From positions 204,699-268,698 of the forward strand of contig NZ_JACRTE010000002.1 of assembly GCF_014385105.1 (NCBI RefSeq): 64,000 nt of DNA, read 5' to 3'. This DNA is from Qingrenia yutianensis (GTDB lineage: Bacteria > Bacillota > Clostridia > UMGS1810). Under the pieces are notes generated by a model. It worked only from the letters and a program-made list of their open reading frames with translations. It was not told the origin of the DNA and did not search any database. The number at the start of each line of letters is the position of its first letter. Within the stretch, counting starts at the first letter, position 1. Position numbers and translations under genes: made by a program. Of this stretch, positions 7,949 through 16,595 are shown one piece after another.

Positions 7949-8299
7949 TTAGAATTTAAGACCGCCTTCTCTTGCACCTTCCGCAAGAGCCGCTACACGG
8001 CCGTGATATATATATCCGCCTCTGTCGAATACAACTTCGCTGATACCTTTTTCAAGAGCTTTTTTAGCTACGAGTGCGCCAACTTCTTTTGCAGCGTCTT
8101 TGTTTCCGCCTGCTTCCATATCAAGCGAGGAAGCCGCAACGAGTGTTGTGCCTGTTGTATCGTCGATAATTTGAGCATAGATATTTTTAAGACTTCTGTA
8201 TACGTTAAGTCTGGGACGTTCCGCCGTACCCGAGATAGTTTTGCGGACTCTTTTATGTCTGCGCAATCTTGATACGTTACTGCTCTGTTTCTTTATCAT
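7949..8299 (-). CDS. rplR: 50S ribosomal protein L18
   Basis: Binds 5S rRNA in the central protuberance with L5. The 116-residue product has the basic N-terminal arm (RLRRHKRVRKTISGTAERPR) and the core LNVYRSLKNIYAQIIDD, ending YIYHGRVAALAEGAREGGLKF. Normal length and position between rplF and rpsE. Confidence 0.96.
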   Translation of the reverse strand: MIKKQSSNVSRLRRHKRVRKTISGTAERPRLNVYRSLKNIYAQIIDDTTGTTLVAASSLDMEAGGNKDAAKEVGALVAKKALEKGISEVVFDRGGYIYHGRVAALAEGAREGGLKF

Positions 8300-8342
8300 A
8301 AAAGCTTATGCTCCTTTCTTAAACTTTTCAAAGACCGTACAA

Positions 8343-8888
8343 TTATTTTTTAGCGCCGGTCTTACCTTCTTTTCTTCTGATAACTTCATCAGCATACTTG
8401 ATACCTTTGCCCTTGTAGGGTTCGGGAAGTCTTTTTTCTCTGATTTTAGCTGCTACCTCACCGACAATCTGATTGTCAATACCTTTAACAATGATTGTGT
8501 TCGGATCGGGAACCTCCAATGTGTAATCATCAGAATCTTCAACCTCAACGGGGTGCGAATAGCCAAGGTTTAAAACAACCTTTTTACCCTGTTTTGCGGC
8601 TCTGTAACCAACACCGTTAATCTGTAAAGTTTTTGAAAAGCCTTCGGTTACGCCCGTCACCATATTTGCCAAAAGCGACCTTGTAAGACCGTGCAAAGCT
8701 TTGTGCGCCTTATCCTCGGAAGGTCTTTCAACAACCAAAACCGCGCCTTCGGTTTTTATAATCATATCCCTGTGGAGTTTCTTTGTCAATGTACCTTTAG
8801 GGCCTTTGACGATAACCTCGTTATCGGGATTTATTTTAACTTCTACACCGCTTGGAATGTCAATCGGTGCTCTGCCTATTCTTGACAA
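8343..8888 (-). CDS. rplF: 50S ribosomal protein L6 (TTG start)
   Basis: Large-subunit protein near the factor-binding site. The 181-residue product has two repeated L6 domains and the C-terminal signature PEPYKGKGIKYADEVIRRKEG. The best start is TTG at 8886-8888, giving M-SRIGRAPIDIPSGV, placed about 8 bases after a GGAGG Shine-Dalgarno; the in-frame TTG at 8901-8903 overlaps that site. A non-ATG start is unusual in this cluster, where most genes use ATG. Confidence 0.94.
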   Translation of the reverse strand: MSRIGRAPIDIPSGVEVKINPDNEVIVKGPKGTLTKKLHRDMIIKTEGAVLVVERPSEDKAHKALHGLTRSLLANMVTGVTEGFSKTLQINGVGYRAAKQGKKVVLNLGYSHPVEVEDSDDYTLEVPDPNTIIVKGIDNQIVGEVAAKIREKRLPEPYKGKGIKYADEVIRRKEGKTGAKK

Positions 8889-8915
8889 TGTGTTCACCTC
8901 CAATTAGTAAAAATA

Positions 8916-9314
8916 CTACCAAATAAATGCCAAAACTTCGCCGCCTACGTTATTCTTTCTCGCGTCTTTGTCTGTCATAATACCCTTTGAAGTGGATACA
9001 ATGGCAATACCAAGACCTCTCAAAACTCTAGGCATTTCTTCTTTGTTGGCATAAACCCTGAGACCGGGCTTGCTCACTCTTTTAATGCCGGTAATAACTT
9101 TAGTTTTGTTAGCGCCGTACTTAAGAGTAACTTTAATAACGCCCTGTTTACCGTCATCTATAACTTCATAACCGTTTATATAACCTTCATCGTCAAGAAT
9201 TTTAGCGATTGCAACTTTCATTTTAGAAGAAGGGATTAAAACTGATTCATGTTTTGATGAATTTGCGTTTCTGATACGGGTAAGCATATCAGCGATAGGA
9301 TCGGTTATCTGCAT
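8916..9314 (-). CDS. rpsH: 30S ribosomal protein S8
   Basis: Binds 16S rRNA helix 21; in some bacteria represses the spc operon. The 132-residue product begins MQITDPIADMLTRIRNANSS and ends in the family signature with GIMTDKDARKNNVGGEVLAF. Canonical length, located between rpsN and rplF. Confidence 0.97.
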   Translation of the reverse strand: MQITDPIADMLTRIRNANSSKHESVLIPSSKMKVAIAKILDDEGYINGYEVIDDGKQGVIKVTLKYGANKTKVITGIKRVSKPGLRVYANKEEMPRVLRGLGIAIVSTSKGIMTDKDARKNNVGGEVLAFIW

Positions 9315-9365
9315 ATTGTGCTACCTCCTTTTTAAAATCTAATCCGAATATATTTTTTCAAAGCC

Positions 9366-9551
9366 TTACCAGCTTGCTTTTCTTACGCCGGGGATTTGAC
9401 CTTTGTAAGCCAATTCTCTGAAGCAAATACGGCAAATACCGTATTTTCTGAGGTATGCGTGAGGTCGTCCGCATATTTTGCATCTGTTGTATTCTCTTGT
9501 AGAATACTTCTGCTTTTTCTGCTGTTTTAATACCATCGCTTTTTTAGCCAC
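9366..9551 (-). CDS. rpsN: 30S ribosomal protein S14, zinc type
   Basis: Small-subunit head protein. At 61 residues it is the short zinc-binding form, with ligands in CKIC (C24, C27) and CRIC (C40, C43). The C-terminus reads LAYKGQIPGVRKASW as in other Gram-positives. Located between rplE and rpsH. Confidence 0.97.
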   Translation of the reverse strand: MAKKAMVLKQQKKQKYSTREYNRCKICGRPHAYLRKYGICRICFRELAYKGQIPGVRKASW

Positions 9552-9567
9552 GATTTATTTCCTCCTC

Positions 9568-10113
9568 TCACGCTCTGATGAACGGAGCACCCATAAGTGT
9601 TAAAAGTTCGCGTGCTTCTTCATCTGTTTTTGCGGTAGTTACCATAATAATGTCCATACCTCTGATTTTGTCGATTTTATCGTAATCGATTTCAGGGAAT
9701 ATGAGCTGCTCTTTAATACCGAGAGAATAGTTTCCTCTGCCGTCGAAAGAGTTGGGGTTGATACCTCTGAAGTCTCTTACACGGGGAAGAGCGATATTGA
9801 AGAGTCTGTCAAGGAACTCATACATCTTATCTTTGCGGAGTGTAACCTTGCAGCCGATATTCATACCCTCTCTGATTTTAAAGTTAGCAACCGAATTGCG
9901 TGCCTTTGTTACCACGGGAGCCTGACCTGTGATAAGCGCAAGGTCGTTAACCGCTGCGTCCAAAGCTTTAGAGTTGTCTTTAGCTTCGCCGACGCCGATA
10001 TTTATAACGATTTTTTCTAATTTAGGAATTTCCATCGGGCTTTTGTAGCCGAATTTTTCCATAAGCGCTTTTTTAACTTCGTTTTCGTAATGCGCATTTA
10101 ATCTGCTTGCCAT
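9568..10113 (-). CDS. rplE: 50S ribosomal protein L5
   Basis: Binds 5S rRNA and contacts P-site tRNA. The 181-residue product begins MASRLNAHYENEVKKALMEK and has the signature KLEKIVINIGVGEA and later RDFRGINPNSFDGRGNYSLG and FPEIDYDKIDKIRGMDIIM. Canonical length. Lies between rplX and rpsN. Confidence 0.97.
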   Translation of the reverse strand: MASRLNAHYENEVKKALMEKFGYKSPMEIPKLEKIVINIGVGEAKDNSKALDAAVNDLALITGQAPVVTKARNSVANFKIREGMNIGCKVTLRKDKMYEFLDRLFNIALPRVRDFRGINPNSFDGRGNYSLGIKEQLIFPEIDYDKIDKIRGMDIIMVTTAKTDEEARELLTLMGAPFIRA

Positions 10114-10136
10114 AAGCGAAAATCCTCCTCTCTTAA

Positions 10137-10463
10137 TTAGTTATCAAAAACTTCCAAGCAATTTTTGCAAACTCTTGCCTTCTCGCCGTCAGCCAAAATC
10201 TTGTGACCGATACGAGTCGGTTTTCCGCACTTGTTGCAAACGTGCATAACCTTGCAGGCATAAATCGGAGCTTCCTGGTGGATAATTCCGCCCGGATCTG
10301 TCTGGCTCTTGGGCTTTTTGTGCTTTGTAGCCATATTCACGCCTTCAACGATTACTTTTCTTTCTTTGGGAATAACGCTTAAAACTTTACCCTTTTTGCC
10401 TTTGTCAACACCGGATAAAACAATAACGTCGTCCCCTTTTTTAATATGAACTTTAGTTCTCAT
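10137..10463 (-). CDS. rplX: 50S ribosomal protein L24
   Basis: Assembly initiator of the large subunit, with a KOW domain at residues 4-40 (VHIKKGDDVIVLSGVDKGKK). The 108-residue product also carries two CxxC pairs (CNKCGKP, CKNC) near the C-terminus, a zinc-finger-like tail seen in some Firmicutes. Located between rplN and rplE. Confidence 0.96.
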   Translation of the reverse strand: MRTKVHIKKGDDVIVLSGVDKGKKGKVLSVIPKERKVIVEGVNMATKHKKPKSQTDPGGIIHQEAPIYACKVMHVCNKCGKPTRIGHKILADGEKARVCKNCLEVFDN

Positions 10464-10484
10464 TAACCAAAACGCCTCCTTGTC

Positions 10485-10853
10485 TTATAAAACTTCGGGT
10501 GCCAAAGACAATATCTTCATATACTCTTTTTCCCTTAATTCACGGGCGATGGGTCCGAATATACGAGTTCCTTTCGGAGTTTTATCATCTCTGATTATAA
10601 CAGCCGCATTTTCATCAAATTTAATATATGTGCCGTCTGCTCTTCTTAAGCCTTTAACGCTTCTTACAACAACGGCTTTAACAACTTCGCCTTTTTTTAC
10701 AACACCGCCTGGTGTTGCTTTTTTAACCGAAGCAATAATAGTGTCACCAATGTTGGCAAATCTTCTTTTGCTGCCGCCGAGCACTCTGATGCACATAATT
10801 TCTTTCGCACCTGTGTTATCGGCAACTTTTAACAAAGTTTGTTGCTGTATCAC
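10485..10853 (-). CDS. rplN: 50S ribosomal protein L14
   Basis: Large-subunit protein forming part of bridge B8. The 122-residue product begins MIQQQTLLKVADNTGAKEIM and contains GSKRRFANIGDTIIASVK and TRIFGPIARELREKEYMKI. Canonical length. Position between rpsQ and rplX is conserved. Confidence 0.97.
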   Translation of the reverse strand: MIQQQTLLKVADNTGAKEIMCIRVLGGSKRRFANIGDTIIASVKKATPGGVVKKGEVVKAVVVRSVKGLRRADGTYIKFDENAAVIIRDDKTPKGTRIFGPIARELREKEYMKILSLAPEVL

Positions 10854-10876
10854 TACAAACCTCTCCTTTCCGAGTA

Positions 10877-11131
10877 TTATTGAGCTTTCTCTAAAATCTC
10901 AACCAATCTCCAGCGTTTGTCTTTGGAAATAGGTTTGGTTTCCATAACTTTAACCTTATCGCCGATCTTTGCAACGCCTTCTTCATCGTGAGCTTTTAAT
11001 TTATAAGTTCTTTTAACGATTTTGCCGTACAAGCTGTGTTTAACGTTGTATTCAATGGCAACAACGATTGTTTTGTCCATTTTGTCGCTTACAACTTTGC
11101 CTATACGAACTTTTCTGTAATTACGTTCCAC
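10877..11131 (-). CDS. rpsQ: 30S ribosomal protein S17
   Basis: Small-subunit assembly protein with an OB fold. The 84-residue product begins MERNYRKVRIGKVVSDKMDK and has the family signature KAHDEEGVAKIGDKVKVMETKPISK. Located between rpmC and rplN; a 78-base spacer separates it from rpmC. Confidence 0.97.
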   Translation of the reverse strand: MERNYRKVRIGKVVSDKMDKTIVVAIEYNVKHSLYGKIVKRTYKLKAHDEEGVAKIGDKVKVMETKPISKDKRWRLVEILEKAQ

Positions 11132-11209
11132 TTTGCTTAAATCCTCCTTTTTACAAAATAAAATACGGTTTTTCCTTCAGAATTATCTTATCTGCCAATC
11201 AGAATTACA

Positions 11210-11410
11210 TTAAACAGATTGTTTTAACTCTCTTTCGCGAAGGACTGTTTTTATTTTTGCAATCGTTCTTTTAACCTCTGTTACTCTTTTGGGATTGTCA
11301 AGCTGGTTTGTAGCAAGCTGAAATCTCAAATTGAATAATTCGGCTTTAAGCTCTGTGAGCTTCTGCTCCAATTCCATATCTGCAAAATCTCTGATTTCAT
11401 TAACTTTCAC
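11210..11410 (-). CDS. rpmC: 50S ribosomal protein L29 (GTG start)
   Basis: Two-helix protein near the exit tunnel, docking site for chaperones. The 66-residue product from GTG 11408-11410 reads M-KVNEIRDFADMELEQKL and includes LRFQLATNQLDNPKRVTEVKR. The upstream in-frame residues belong to the end of rplP read in another frame. The start lies 11 bases inside rplP, so translation is probably coupled. Confidence 0.93.
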   Translation of the reverse strand: MKVNEIRDFADMELEQKLTELKAELFNLRFQLATNQLDNPKRVTEVKRTIAKIKTVLRERELKQSV

Positions 11411-11840
11411 TCGAATCACCGTCACTTTCCTGAGATTGGCGGGAAACAATTTTACATTTTACCGGAAGCTTGTGCATAGCAAGACGGAGCGCCTCTTTTG
11501 CAACATCTTCACTAATGCCGCCGATTTCAAACATTACTCTGCCCGGTTTAACAACAGCTACCCAGTATTCGGGTGAACCTTTACCGCTACCCATACGAGT
11601 TTCAGCAGGTTTTTCCGTTACCGGCTTGTCGGGGAATATTTTAATCCAAACCTGACCGCCTCTTTTGATATAACGTGTCATTGCAATTCTGGCAGCCTCA
11701 ATCTGGTTGCTTGTAATCCAAGCGGGTTCCAAAGCCTGAATACCATACTCGCCGTGGCTTACTTTATTTCCTCTTGTTGCTTTACCGGTCATACGACCTC
11801 TCATAACTCTTCTGTATTTTACTCTTTTAGGTAACAACAT
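11400..11840 (-). CDS. rplP: 50S ribosomal protein L16
   Basis: Large-subunit protein organising the A-site region. The 146-residue product begins MLLPKRVKYRRVMRGRMTGK and contains AARIAMTRYIKRGGQVWIKI and RMGSGKGSPEYWVAVVKPG. The C-terminus runs SQESDGDSSES and overlaps rpmC by 11 bases. Located between rpsC and rpmC. Confidence 0.97.
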   Translation of the reverse strand: MLLPKRVKYRRVMRGRMTGKATRGNKVSHGEYGIQALEPAWITSNQIEAARIAMTRYIKRGGQVWIKIFPDKPVTEKPAETRMGSGKGSPEYWVAVVKPGRVMFEIGGISEDVAKEALRLAMHKLPVKCKIVSRQSQESDGDSSES

Positions 11841-11843
11841 AGA

Positions 11844-12521
11844 TTATTTACCTCCTTCGCCTTTAGCGGCAGCCGGCTTGCTGGGTTTGTTTGATTTAAG
11901 AACTTCGCCTTTGTAAATCCAAACCTTAACGCCGATTTTGCCGTAAGTTGTATCAGCTTCATAGAAACCGTAGTCAATGTCGGCTCTCAAAGTCTGAAGC
12001 GGAATAGTACCTTCGTGATACTGTTCGCATCTTGCAATTTCAGCACCGCCCAAACGTCCCGAAACAGAGGTTTTGATACCTTTAACGCCGAGCTTCATAG
12101 CTCTCTGCATACACTGTTTCATAGCACGTCTGAAGGAAATACGTCTTTCAAGCTGTGCAGCAATATTTTCTGCAACGAGCTGTGCGTTTGCTTCAGCACC
12201 TTTAACCTCAACGATATTGATAATAACGTTTTTATTGATGAGTTTTTCTACGTTTGCCTTAATTTTGTCTTTTTCTGCGCCGCCTCTGCCGATGATGATA
12301 CCGGGTTTAGCCGAGAAAATGTTAATTCTTACTTTATTGTCGTTTCTTTCGATTTCAATTTTTGCAATACCTGCAGCAAAAAGTGATTTCTTAAGGAACT
12401 TTCTGATTTTATAATCTTCTACGAGATTATCACCAAAGTCTTTTTTATTAGCGTACCATTTGGAATCCCAATCTTTGATAACGCCTACTCTTAATCCGTG
12501 CGGATGTACTTTTTGGCCCAA
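11844..12521 (-). CDS. rpsC: 30S ribosomal protein S3
   Basis: Forms the mRNA entry tunnel with S4 and S5. The 225-residue product has the KH domain (INIFSAKPGIIIGRGGAEKD with the GxxG motif) and the C-terminal S3 domain (GRLGGAEIARCEQYHEG). The start MGQKVHPHGLRVGVIKDWDS is typical. Lies between rplV and rplP. Confidence 0.97.
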   Translation of the reverse strand: MGQKVHPHGLRVGVIKDWDSKWYANKKDFGDNLVEDYKIRKFLKKSLFAAGIAKIEIERNDNKVRINIFSAKPGIIIGRGGAEKDKIKANVEKLINKNVIINIVEVKGAEANAQLVAENIAAQLERRISFRRAMKQCMQRAMKLGVKGIKTSVSGRLGGAEIARCEQYHEGTIPLQTLRADIDYGFYEADTTYGKIGVKVWIYKGEVLKSNKPSKPAAAKGEGGK

Positions 12522-12537
12522 AACTCTTACCTCCTTC

Positions 12538-12891
12538 TTATTCTTTCTCTTTCAATACAACAGTAATATGGCTTGTTCTTTTTCTTATTCTGAACGCTCT
12601 GCCCTGTGCTCTGGGCTGAACTCTCTTTAATGTCGGACCCTGATTTGCGAAAATCTCGGCAACATAAAGTTTTTCAACGTCCATATTATGATTATTTTCT
12701 GCGTTCGCAACAGCAGATTTTAAAAGTTTTTCAACTATTTCGGCAGCAGCCTTGGGTGTGAATTTCAAAATTGCAAGTGCCTCGCCGACAGATTTGTTTC
12801 TGATTAAATCAATAACGATTTTAACTTTTCTCGAAGAAATGCGAGCATAGCTAACTTTTGCTCTTGCTTCGCTTGAAACTGTCTGTTCCAT
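12538..12891 (-). CDS. rplV: 50S ribosomal protein L22 (intact copy)
   Basis: Lines the nascent peptide exit tunnel. The 117-residue product has the globular part (KVSYARISSRKVKIVIDLIR) and the extended beta-hairpin (ANQGPTLKRVQPRAQGRAFR). It is the only full-length rplV. Its first 36 codons are repeated at 14977-15086 and fused there to rplD. Located between rpsS copy 1 and rpsC. Confidence 0.96.
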   Translation of the reverse strand: MEQTVSSEARAKVSYARISSRKVKIVIDLIRNKSVGEALAILKFTPKAAAEIVEKLLKSAVANAENNHNMDVEKLYVAEIFANQGPTLKRVQPRAQGRAFRIRKRTSHITVVLKEKE

Positions 12892-12933
12892 TAAATAAAT
12901 CCTCCTCTCAAGTAATAGGATATTTTATTAAAA

Positions 12934-13212
12934 TTACTTAACTCCGGTTGTTTTTGCGCCTGCGTGACCTTTAAAAGTTCTTGTGGGTGCAAATTCGCCG
13001 AGCTTATGACCGACCATATCCTCGCTCACATAAACCGGAACGTGTTTTCTGCCGTCATAAACCGCGATTGTGTGTCCTACCATTTCAGGGAAAATTGTGG
13101 ACGCTCTCGACCAGGTTTTGATAACTCTCTTTTCACCTGCGTCGTTCATATCAATAATTCTTTTTAAAAGACGTTCTTCGACAAAGGGACCTTTTTTAAC
13201 CGATCTGCCCAT
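12934..13212 (-). CDS. rpsS: 30S ribosomal protein S19, copy 1
   Basis: Small-subunit head protein paired with S13. The 92-residue product begins MGRSVKKGPFVEERLLKRI and has the family signature GRKHVPVYVSEDMVGHKLGE with the conserved proline at position 59. This is the downstream copy, adjacent to intact rplV, and is the version expected to be functional. The second copy at 15129-15407 differs at P59. Confidence 0.97.
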   Translation of the reverse strand: MGRSVKKGPFVEERLLKRIIDMNDAGEKRVIKTWSRASTIFPEMVGHTIAVYDGRKHVPVYVSEDMVGHKLGEFAPTRTFKGHAGAKTTGVK

Positions 13213-13251
13213 TGATAAACCTCCTTCCGAAATATAAAAATAAGTTTTATA

Positions 13252-14085
13252 TTATTTTGCGTTTCTTCTCTTAACGATAAATTTGTTGCTCTGTTTCTTC
13301 TTGTTACGTGTTTTGTAACCGAGTGTGGGTTTACCCCAGGGAGTAACAGGGCTCGGCATACCGACAGGAGATTTACCTTCACCGCCGCCGTGGGGGTGAT
13401 CACAGGGGTTCATAACAACACCGCGGACGGTAGGTCTCCAACCCATATGTCTTTTTCTTCCGGCTTTACCGATAGAAATATTTTCGTGGTCGAGGTTGCT
13501 TACCTGACCGATTGTAGCTCTGCAGTCAATTCTTATCATTCTAACTTCGCCCGAAGGAAGTCTTACCTGGGCAAATTTGCCCTCTTTAGCCATAAGCTGT
13601 GCACAGTTTCCGGCACTTCTTACAAGCTGACCGCCCTTATTCGGAGCAAGCTCGATATTGTGAATTAAGGTACCAACGGGGATGTCTGCAATCATAAGCG
13701 CGTTACCCGGCTTAATATCAGCGTCAGATCCCGAACGTACAACGTCACCTACTTTGAGTGTGTAAGGAGCGATGATGTAGCTCTTTACGCCGTCCTCATA
13801 TTCGATAAGCGCAATGTTTGCCGATCTGTTGGGATCGTACTCGATTGCGATAACGTTAGCGTTCATACCGTCTTTGTTTCTCTTAAAATCTATAACTCTG
13901 TATTTTCTCTTGTTCCCGCCGCCTCTGTGACGAACAGTAATTCTGCCGTAAGAGTTTCTGCCTGAATTCTTTTTAAGAGGTTCAAGCAACGATTTTTCCG
14001 GCTCTGCCTTTGTGATTTCCTCAAAGGTTGACACCGTCATAAATCTGCGTGCAGGAGAAGTAGGATTAAATTTTTTAATCGCCAT
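13252..14085 (-). CDS. rplB: 50S ribosomal protein L2, copy 1
   Basis: Essential for subunit association and the peptidyl transferase centre. The 277-residue product begins MAIKKFNPTSPARRFMTVS and has the C-terminal signature with the catalytic-site histidine region NPCDHPHGGGEGKSPVGMPS. Canonical length. Identical in protein sequence to the copy at 15447-16280. Confidence 0.97.
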   Translation of the reverse strand: MAIKKFNPTSPARRFMTVSTFEEITKAEPEKSLLEPLKKNSGRNSYGRITVRHRGGGNKRKYRVIDFKRNKDGMNANVIAIEYDPNRSANIALIEYEDGVKSYIIAPYTLKVGDVVRSGSDADIKPGNALMIADIPVGTLIHNIELAPNKGGQLVRSAGNCAQLMAKEGKFAQVRLPSGEVRMIRIDCRATIGQVSNLDHENISIGKAGRKRHMGWRPTVRGVVMNPCDHPHGGGEGKSPVGMPSPVTPWGKPTLGYKTRNKKKQSNKFIVKRRNAK

Positions 14086-14109
14086 TTTCGTTACACTCCT
14101 TTTTCGTTA

Positions 14110-14400
14110 TTAAGCCAAGCCTTCAAAGAATTCAATCGTCTTGGAGTCAGCCGAAAGTTTAACGGTTGCCTTTTTCCAATCCGCTCTTTTACCCGAAGTT
14201 GCTCCCATTCTCTTAATTTTTCCGAGAACATTCGATGTTGTGACAGACACAACCTTTACATTGAAGATTTCTTCAACGGCTCTTTTGATTTCAATTTTGT
14301 TGGCGTCTTTTCTAACCTCGAAGGTGTATTTTTTATCAGCCAACTGATCCATACTCTTTTCAGAGATTATCGGTCTAATGATGATGTCGTGTGCAAACAT
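14110..14400 (-). CDS. rplW: 50S ribosomal protein L23, copy 1
   Basis: Exit-tunnel protein and docking site for trigger factor and SRP. The 96-residue product begins MFAHDIIIRPIISEKSMDQL and contains EVRKDANKIEIKRAVEEIF. Its first base overlaps the last base of the chimeric L22'-L4' frame. Identical in protein sequence to the copy at 16305-16595. Confidence 0.96.
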   Translation of the reverse strand: MFAHDIIIRPIISEKSMDQLADKKYTFEVRKDANKIEIKRAVEEIFNVKVVSVTTSNVLGKIKRMGATSGKRADWKKATVKLSADSKTIEFFEGLA

Positions 14401-15086
14401 TATGCGAACACCTCCTCAATCTTTGCTACCGCTTCTTTAGCGATAATAAGCTGGTCGTGACTTAAAATATCGTAAACGTTCAAAACATTTACAAATGTAG
14501 GTGTAACGCCTTTGATGTTTCTTGCCGATTTAACGATTAAATCGTCCTTGTCGCAAGTAACGATAAGCGCCTTTGAGTTAACATCAAGACTCTTAAGCAT
14601 ATTAGCGATAACACTTGTTTTGTAGCCTTCAACCTTCATATCTTCAACAACTTTGATTTCGTCCTCCAAAACCTTTGCGCTGAGCGCCGATTTAAGAGCA
14701 ACTCTTTTAAGTTTTTTGTTGAGAGTGTAGCTGTAATCTCTGGGTTTGGGACCTAATGCGATACCGCCCTTAATCCACTGTGTAGCCCTGATACTGCCCT
14801 GTCTTGCACGGCCTGTACCTTTCTGACGCCACGGTTTGATACCGCCGCCCGAAACCTCTGAACGAGTTTTGGTGCTCTGCGTGCCCTGTCTTTGATTTGC
14901 AAGATAGTTAACGACAACCTGATGCAAAGCGCTTTTGTTTACTTCCTGACCGAATACCGCTTCGTTCAGCTCGATGTCGCCGACAGATTTGTTTCTGATT
15001 AAATCAATAACGATTTTAACTTTTCTCGAAGAAATGCGAGCATAGCTAACTTTTGCTCTTGCTTCGCTTGAAACTGTCTGTTCCAT
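14400..15086 (-). CDS. Chimeric L22 N-terminus / L4 fusion
   Basis: Open frame of 228 codons formed at the junction of the 2,195-bp duplication. Codons 1-36 are the start of rplV (MEQTVSSEARAKV to NKSVG) and the remainder is rplD from D16 to the end, joined in frame. It keeps the rplV start and Shine-Dalgarno. Only the first 15 residues of L4 are missing, so a folded L4-like protein with a 36-residue extension is conceivable. It could compete with normal L4 in ribosomes or be degraded. Its existence depends on the duplication being real. Confidence 0.6.
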   Translation of the reverse strand: MEQTVSSEARAKVSYARISSRKVKIVIDLIRNKSVGDIELNEAVFGQEVNKSALHQVVVNYLANQRQGTQSTKTRSEVSGGGIKPWRQKGTGRARQGSIRATQWIKGGIALGPKPRDYSYTLNKKLKRVALKSALSAKVLEDEIKVVEDMKVEGYKTSVIANMLKSLDVNSKALIVTCDKDDLIVKSARNIKGVTPTFVNVLNVYDILSHDQLIIAKEAVAKIEEVFA

Positions 15087-15128
15087 TAAATAAATCCTCC
15101 TCTCAAGTAATAGGATATTTTATTAAAA

Positions 15129-15407
15129 TTACTTAACTCCGGTTGTTTTTGCGCCTGCGTGACCTTTAAAAGTTCTTGTGGGTGCAAATTCGCCGAGCTT
15201 ATGACCGACCATATCCTCGCTCACATAAACCAGAACGTGTTTTCTGCCGTCATAAACCGCGATTGTGTGTCCTACCATTTCAGGGAAAATTGTGGACGCT
15301 CTCGACCAGGTTTTGATAACTCTCTTTTCACCTGCGTCGTTCATATCAATAATTCTTTTTAAAAGACGTTCTTCGACAAAGGGACCTTTTTTAACCGATC
15401 TGCCCAT
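15129..15407 (-). CDS. rpsS: 30S ribosomal protein S19, copy 2 (P59L)
   Basis: Second S19 copy, 92 residues. It matches copy 1 except for one base (g at 13037, a at 15232), which changes CCG to CTG and proline 59 to leucine in the GRKHV-P-VYV motif. That proline is strongly conserved in S19 as I know the family, so this copy may be impaired. The change is evidence that the two copies are not simply the same reads placed twice, although strain variation could also explain it. Confidence 0.93.
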   Translation of the reverse strand: MGRSVKKGPFVEERLLKRIIDMNDAGEKRVIKTWSRASTIFPEMVGHTIAVYDGRKHVLVYVSEDMVGHKLGEFAPTRTFKGHAGAKTTGVK

Positions 15408-15446
15408 TGATAAACCTCCTTCCGAAATATAAAAATAAGTTTTATA

Positions 15447-16280
15447 TTATTTTGCGTTTCTTCTCTTAACGATAAATTTGTTGCTCTGTTTCTTCTTGTT
15501 ACGTGTTTTGTAACCGAGTGTGGGTTTACCCCAGGGAGTAACAGGGCTCGGCATACCGACAGGAGATTTACCTTCACCGCCGCCGTGGGGGTGATCACAG
15601 GGGTTCATAACAACACCGCGGACGGTAGGTCTCCAACCCATATGTCTTTTTCTTCCGGCTTTACCGATAGAAATATTTTCGTGGTCGAGGTTGCTTACCT
15701 GACCGATTGTAGCTCTGCAGTCAATTCTTATCATTCTAACTTCGCCCGAAGGAAGTCTTACCTGGGCAAATTTGCCCTCTTTAGCCATAAGCTGTGCACA
15801 GTTTCCGGCACTTCTTACAAGCTGACCGCCCTTATTCGGAGCAAGCTCGATATTGTGAATTAAGGTACCAACGGGGATGTCTGCAATCATAAGCGCGTTA
15901 CCCGGCTTAATATCAGCGTCAGATCCCGAACGTACAACGTCACCTACTTTGAGTGTGTAAGGAGCGATGATGTAGCTCTTTACGCCGTCCTCATATTCGA
16001 TAAGCGCAATGTTTGCCGATCTGTTGGGATCGTACTCGATTGCGATAACGTTAGCGTTCATACCGTCTTTGTTTCTCTTAAAATCTATAACTCTGTATTT
16101 TCTCTTGTTCCCGCCGCCTCTGTGACGAACAGTAATTCTGCCGTAAGAGTTTCTGCCTGAATTCTTTTTAAGAGGTTCAAGCAACGATTTTTCCGGCTCT
16201 GCCTTTGTGATTTCCTCAAAGGTTGACACCGTCATAAATCTGCGTGCAGGAGAAGTAGGATTAAATTTTTTAATCGCCAT
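15447..16280 (-). CDS. rplB: 50S ribosomal protein L2, copy 2
   Basis: Second L2 copy, 277 residues, protein-identical to 13252-14085 at an offset of 2,195. It carries the NPCDHPHGGGEGKSPVG signature. This copy follows rplW copy 2 and intact rplD, which is the ancestral rplC-rplD-rplW-rplB order. Confidence 0.96.
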   Translation of the reverse strand: MAIKKFNPTSPARRFMTVSTFEEITKAEPEKSLLEPLKKNSGRNSYGRITVRHRGGGNKRKYRVIDFKRNKDGMNANVIAIEYDPNRSANIALIEYEDGVKSYIIAPYTLKVGDVVRSGSDADIKPGNALMIADIPVGTLIHNIELAPNKGGQLVRSAGNCAQLMAKEGKFAQVRLPSGEVRMIRIDCRATIGQVSNLDHENISIGKAGRKRHMGWRPTVRGVVMNPCDHPHGGGEGKSPVGMPSPVTPWGKPTLGYKTRNKKKQSNKFIVKRRNAK

Positions 16281-16304
16281 TTTCGTTACACTCCTTTTTC
16301 GTTA

Positions 16305-16595
16305 TTAAGCCAAGCCTTCAAAGAATTCAATCGTCTTGGAGTCAGCCGAAAGTTTAACGGTTGCCTTTTTCCAATCCGCTCTTTTACCCGAAGTTGCTCC
16401 CATTCTCTTAATTTTTCCGAGAACATTCGATGTTGTGACAGACACAACCTTTACATTGAAGATTTCTTCAACGGCTCTTTTGATTTCAATTTTGTTGGCG
16501 TCTTTTCTAACCTCGAAGGTGTATTTTTTATCAGCCAACTGATCCATACTCTTTTCAGAGATTATCGGTCTAATGATGATGTCGTGTGCAAACAT
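16305..16595 (-). CDS. rplW: 50S ribosomal protein L23, copy 2
   Basis: Second L23 copy, 96 residues, protein-identical to 14110-14400. It overlaps the end of intact rplD by one base, which suggests translational coupling in the ancestral arrangement. Confidence 0.96.
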   Translation of the reverse strand: MFAHDIIIRPIISEKSMDQLADKKYTFEVRKDANKIEIKRAVEEIFNVKVVSVTTSNVLGKIKRMGATSGKRADWKKATVKLSADSKTIEFFEGLA

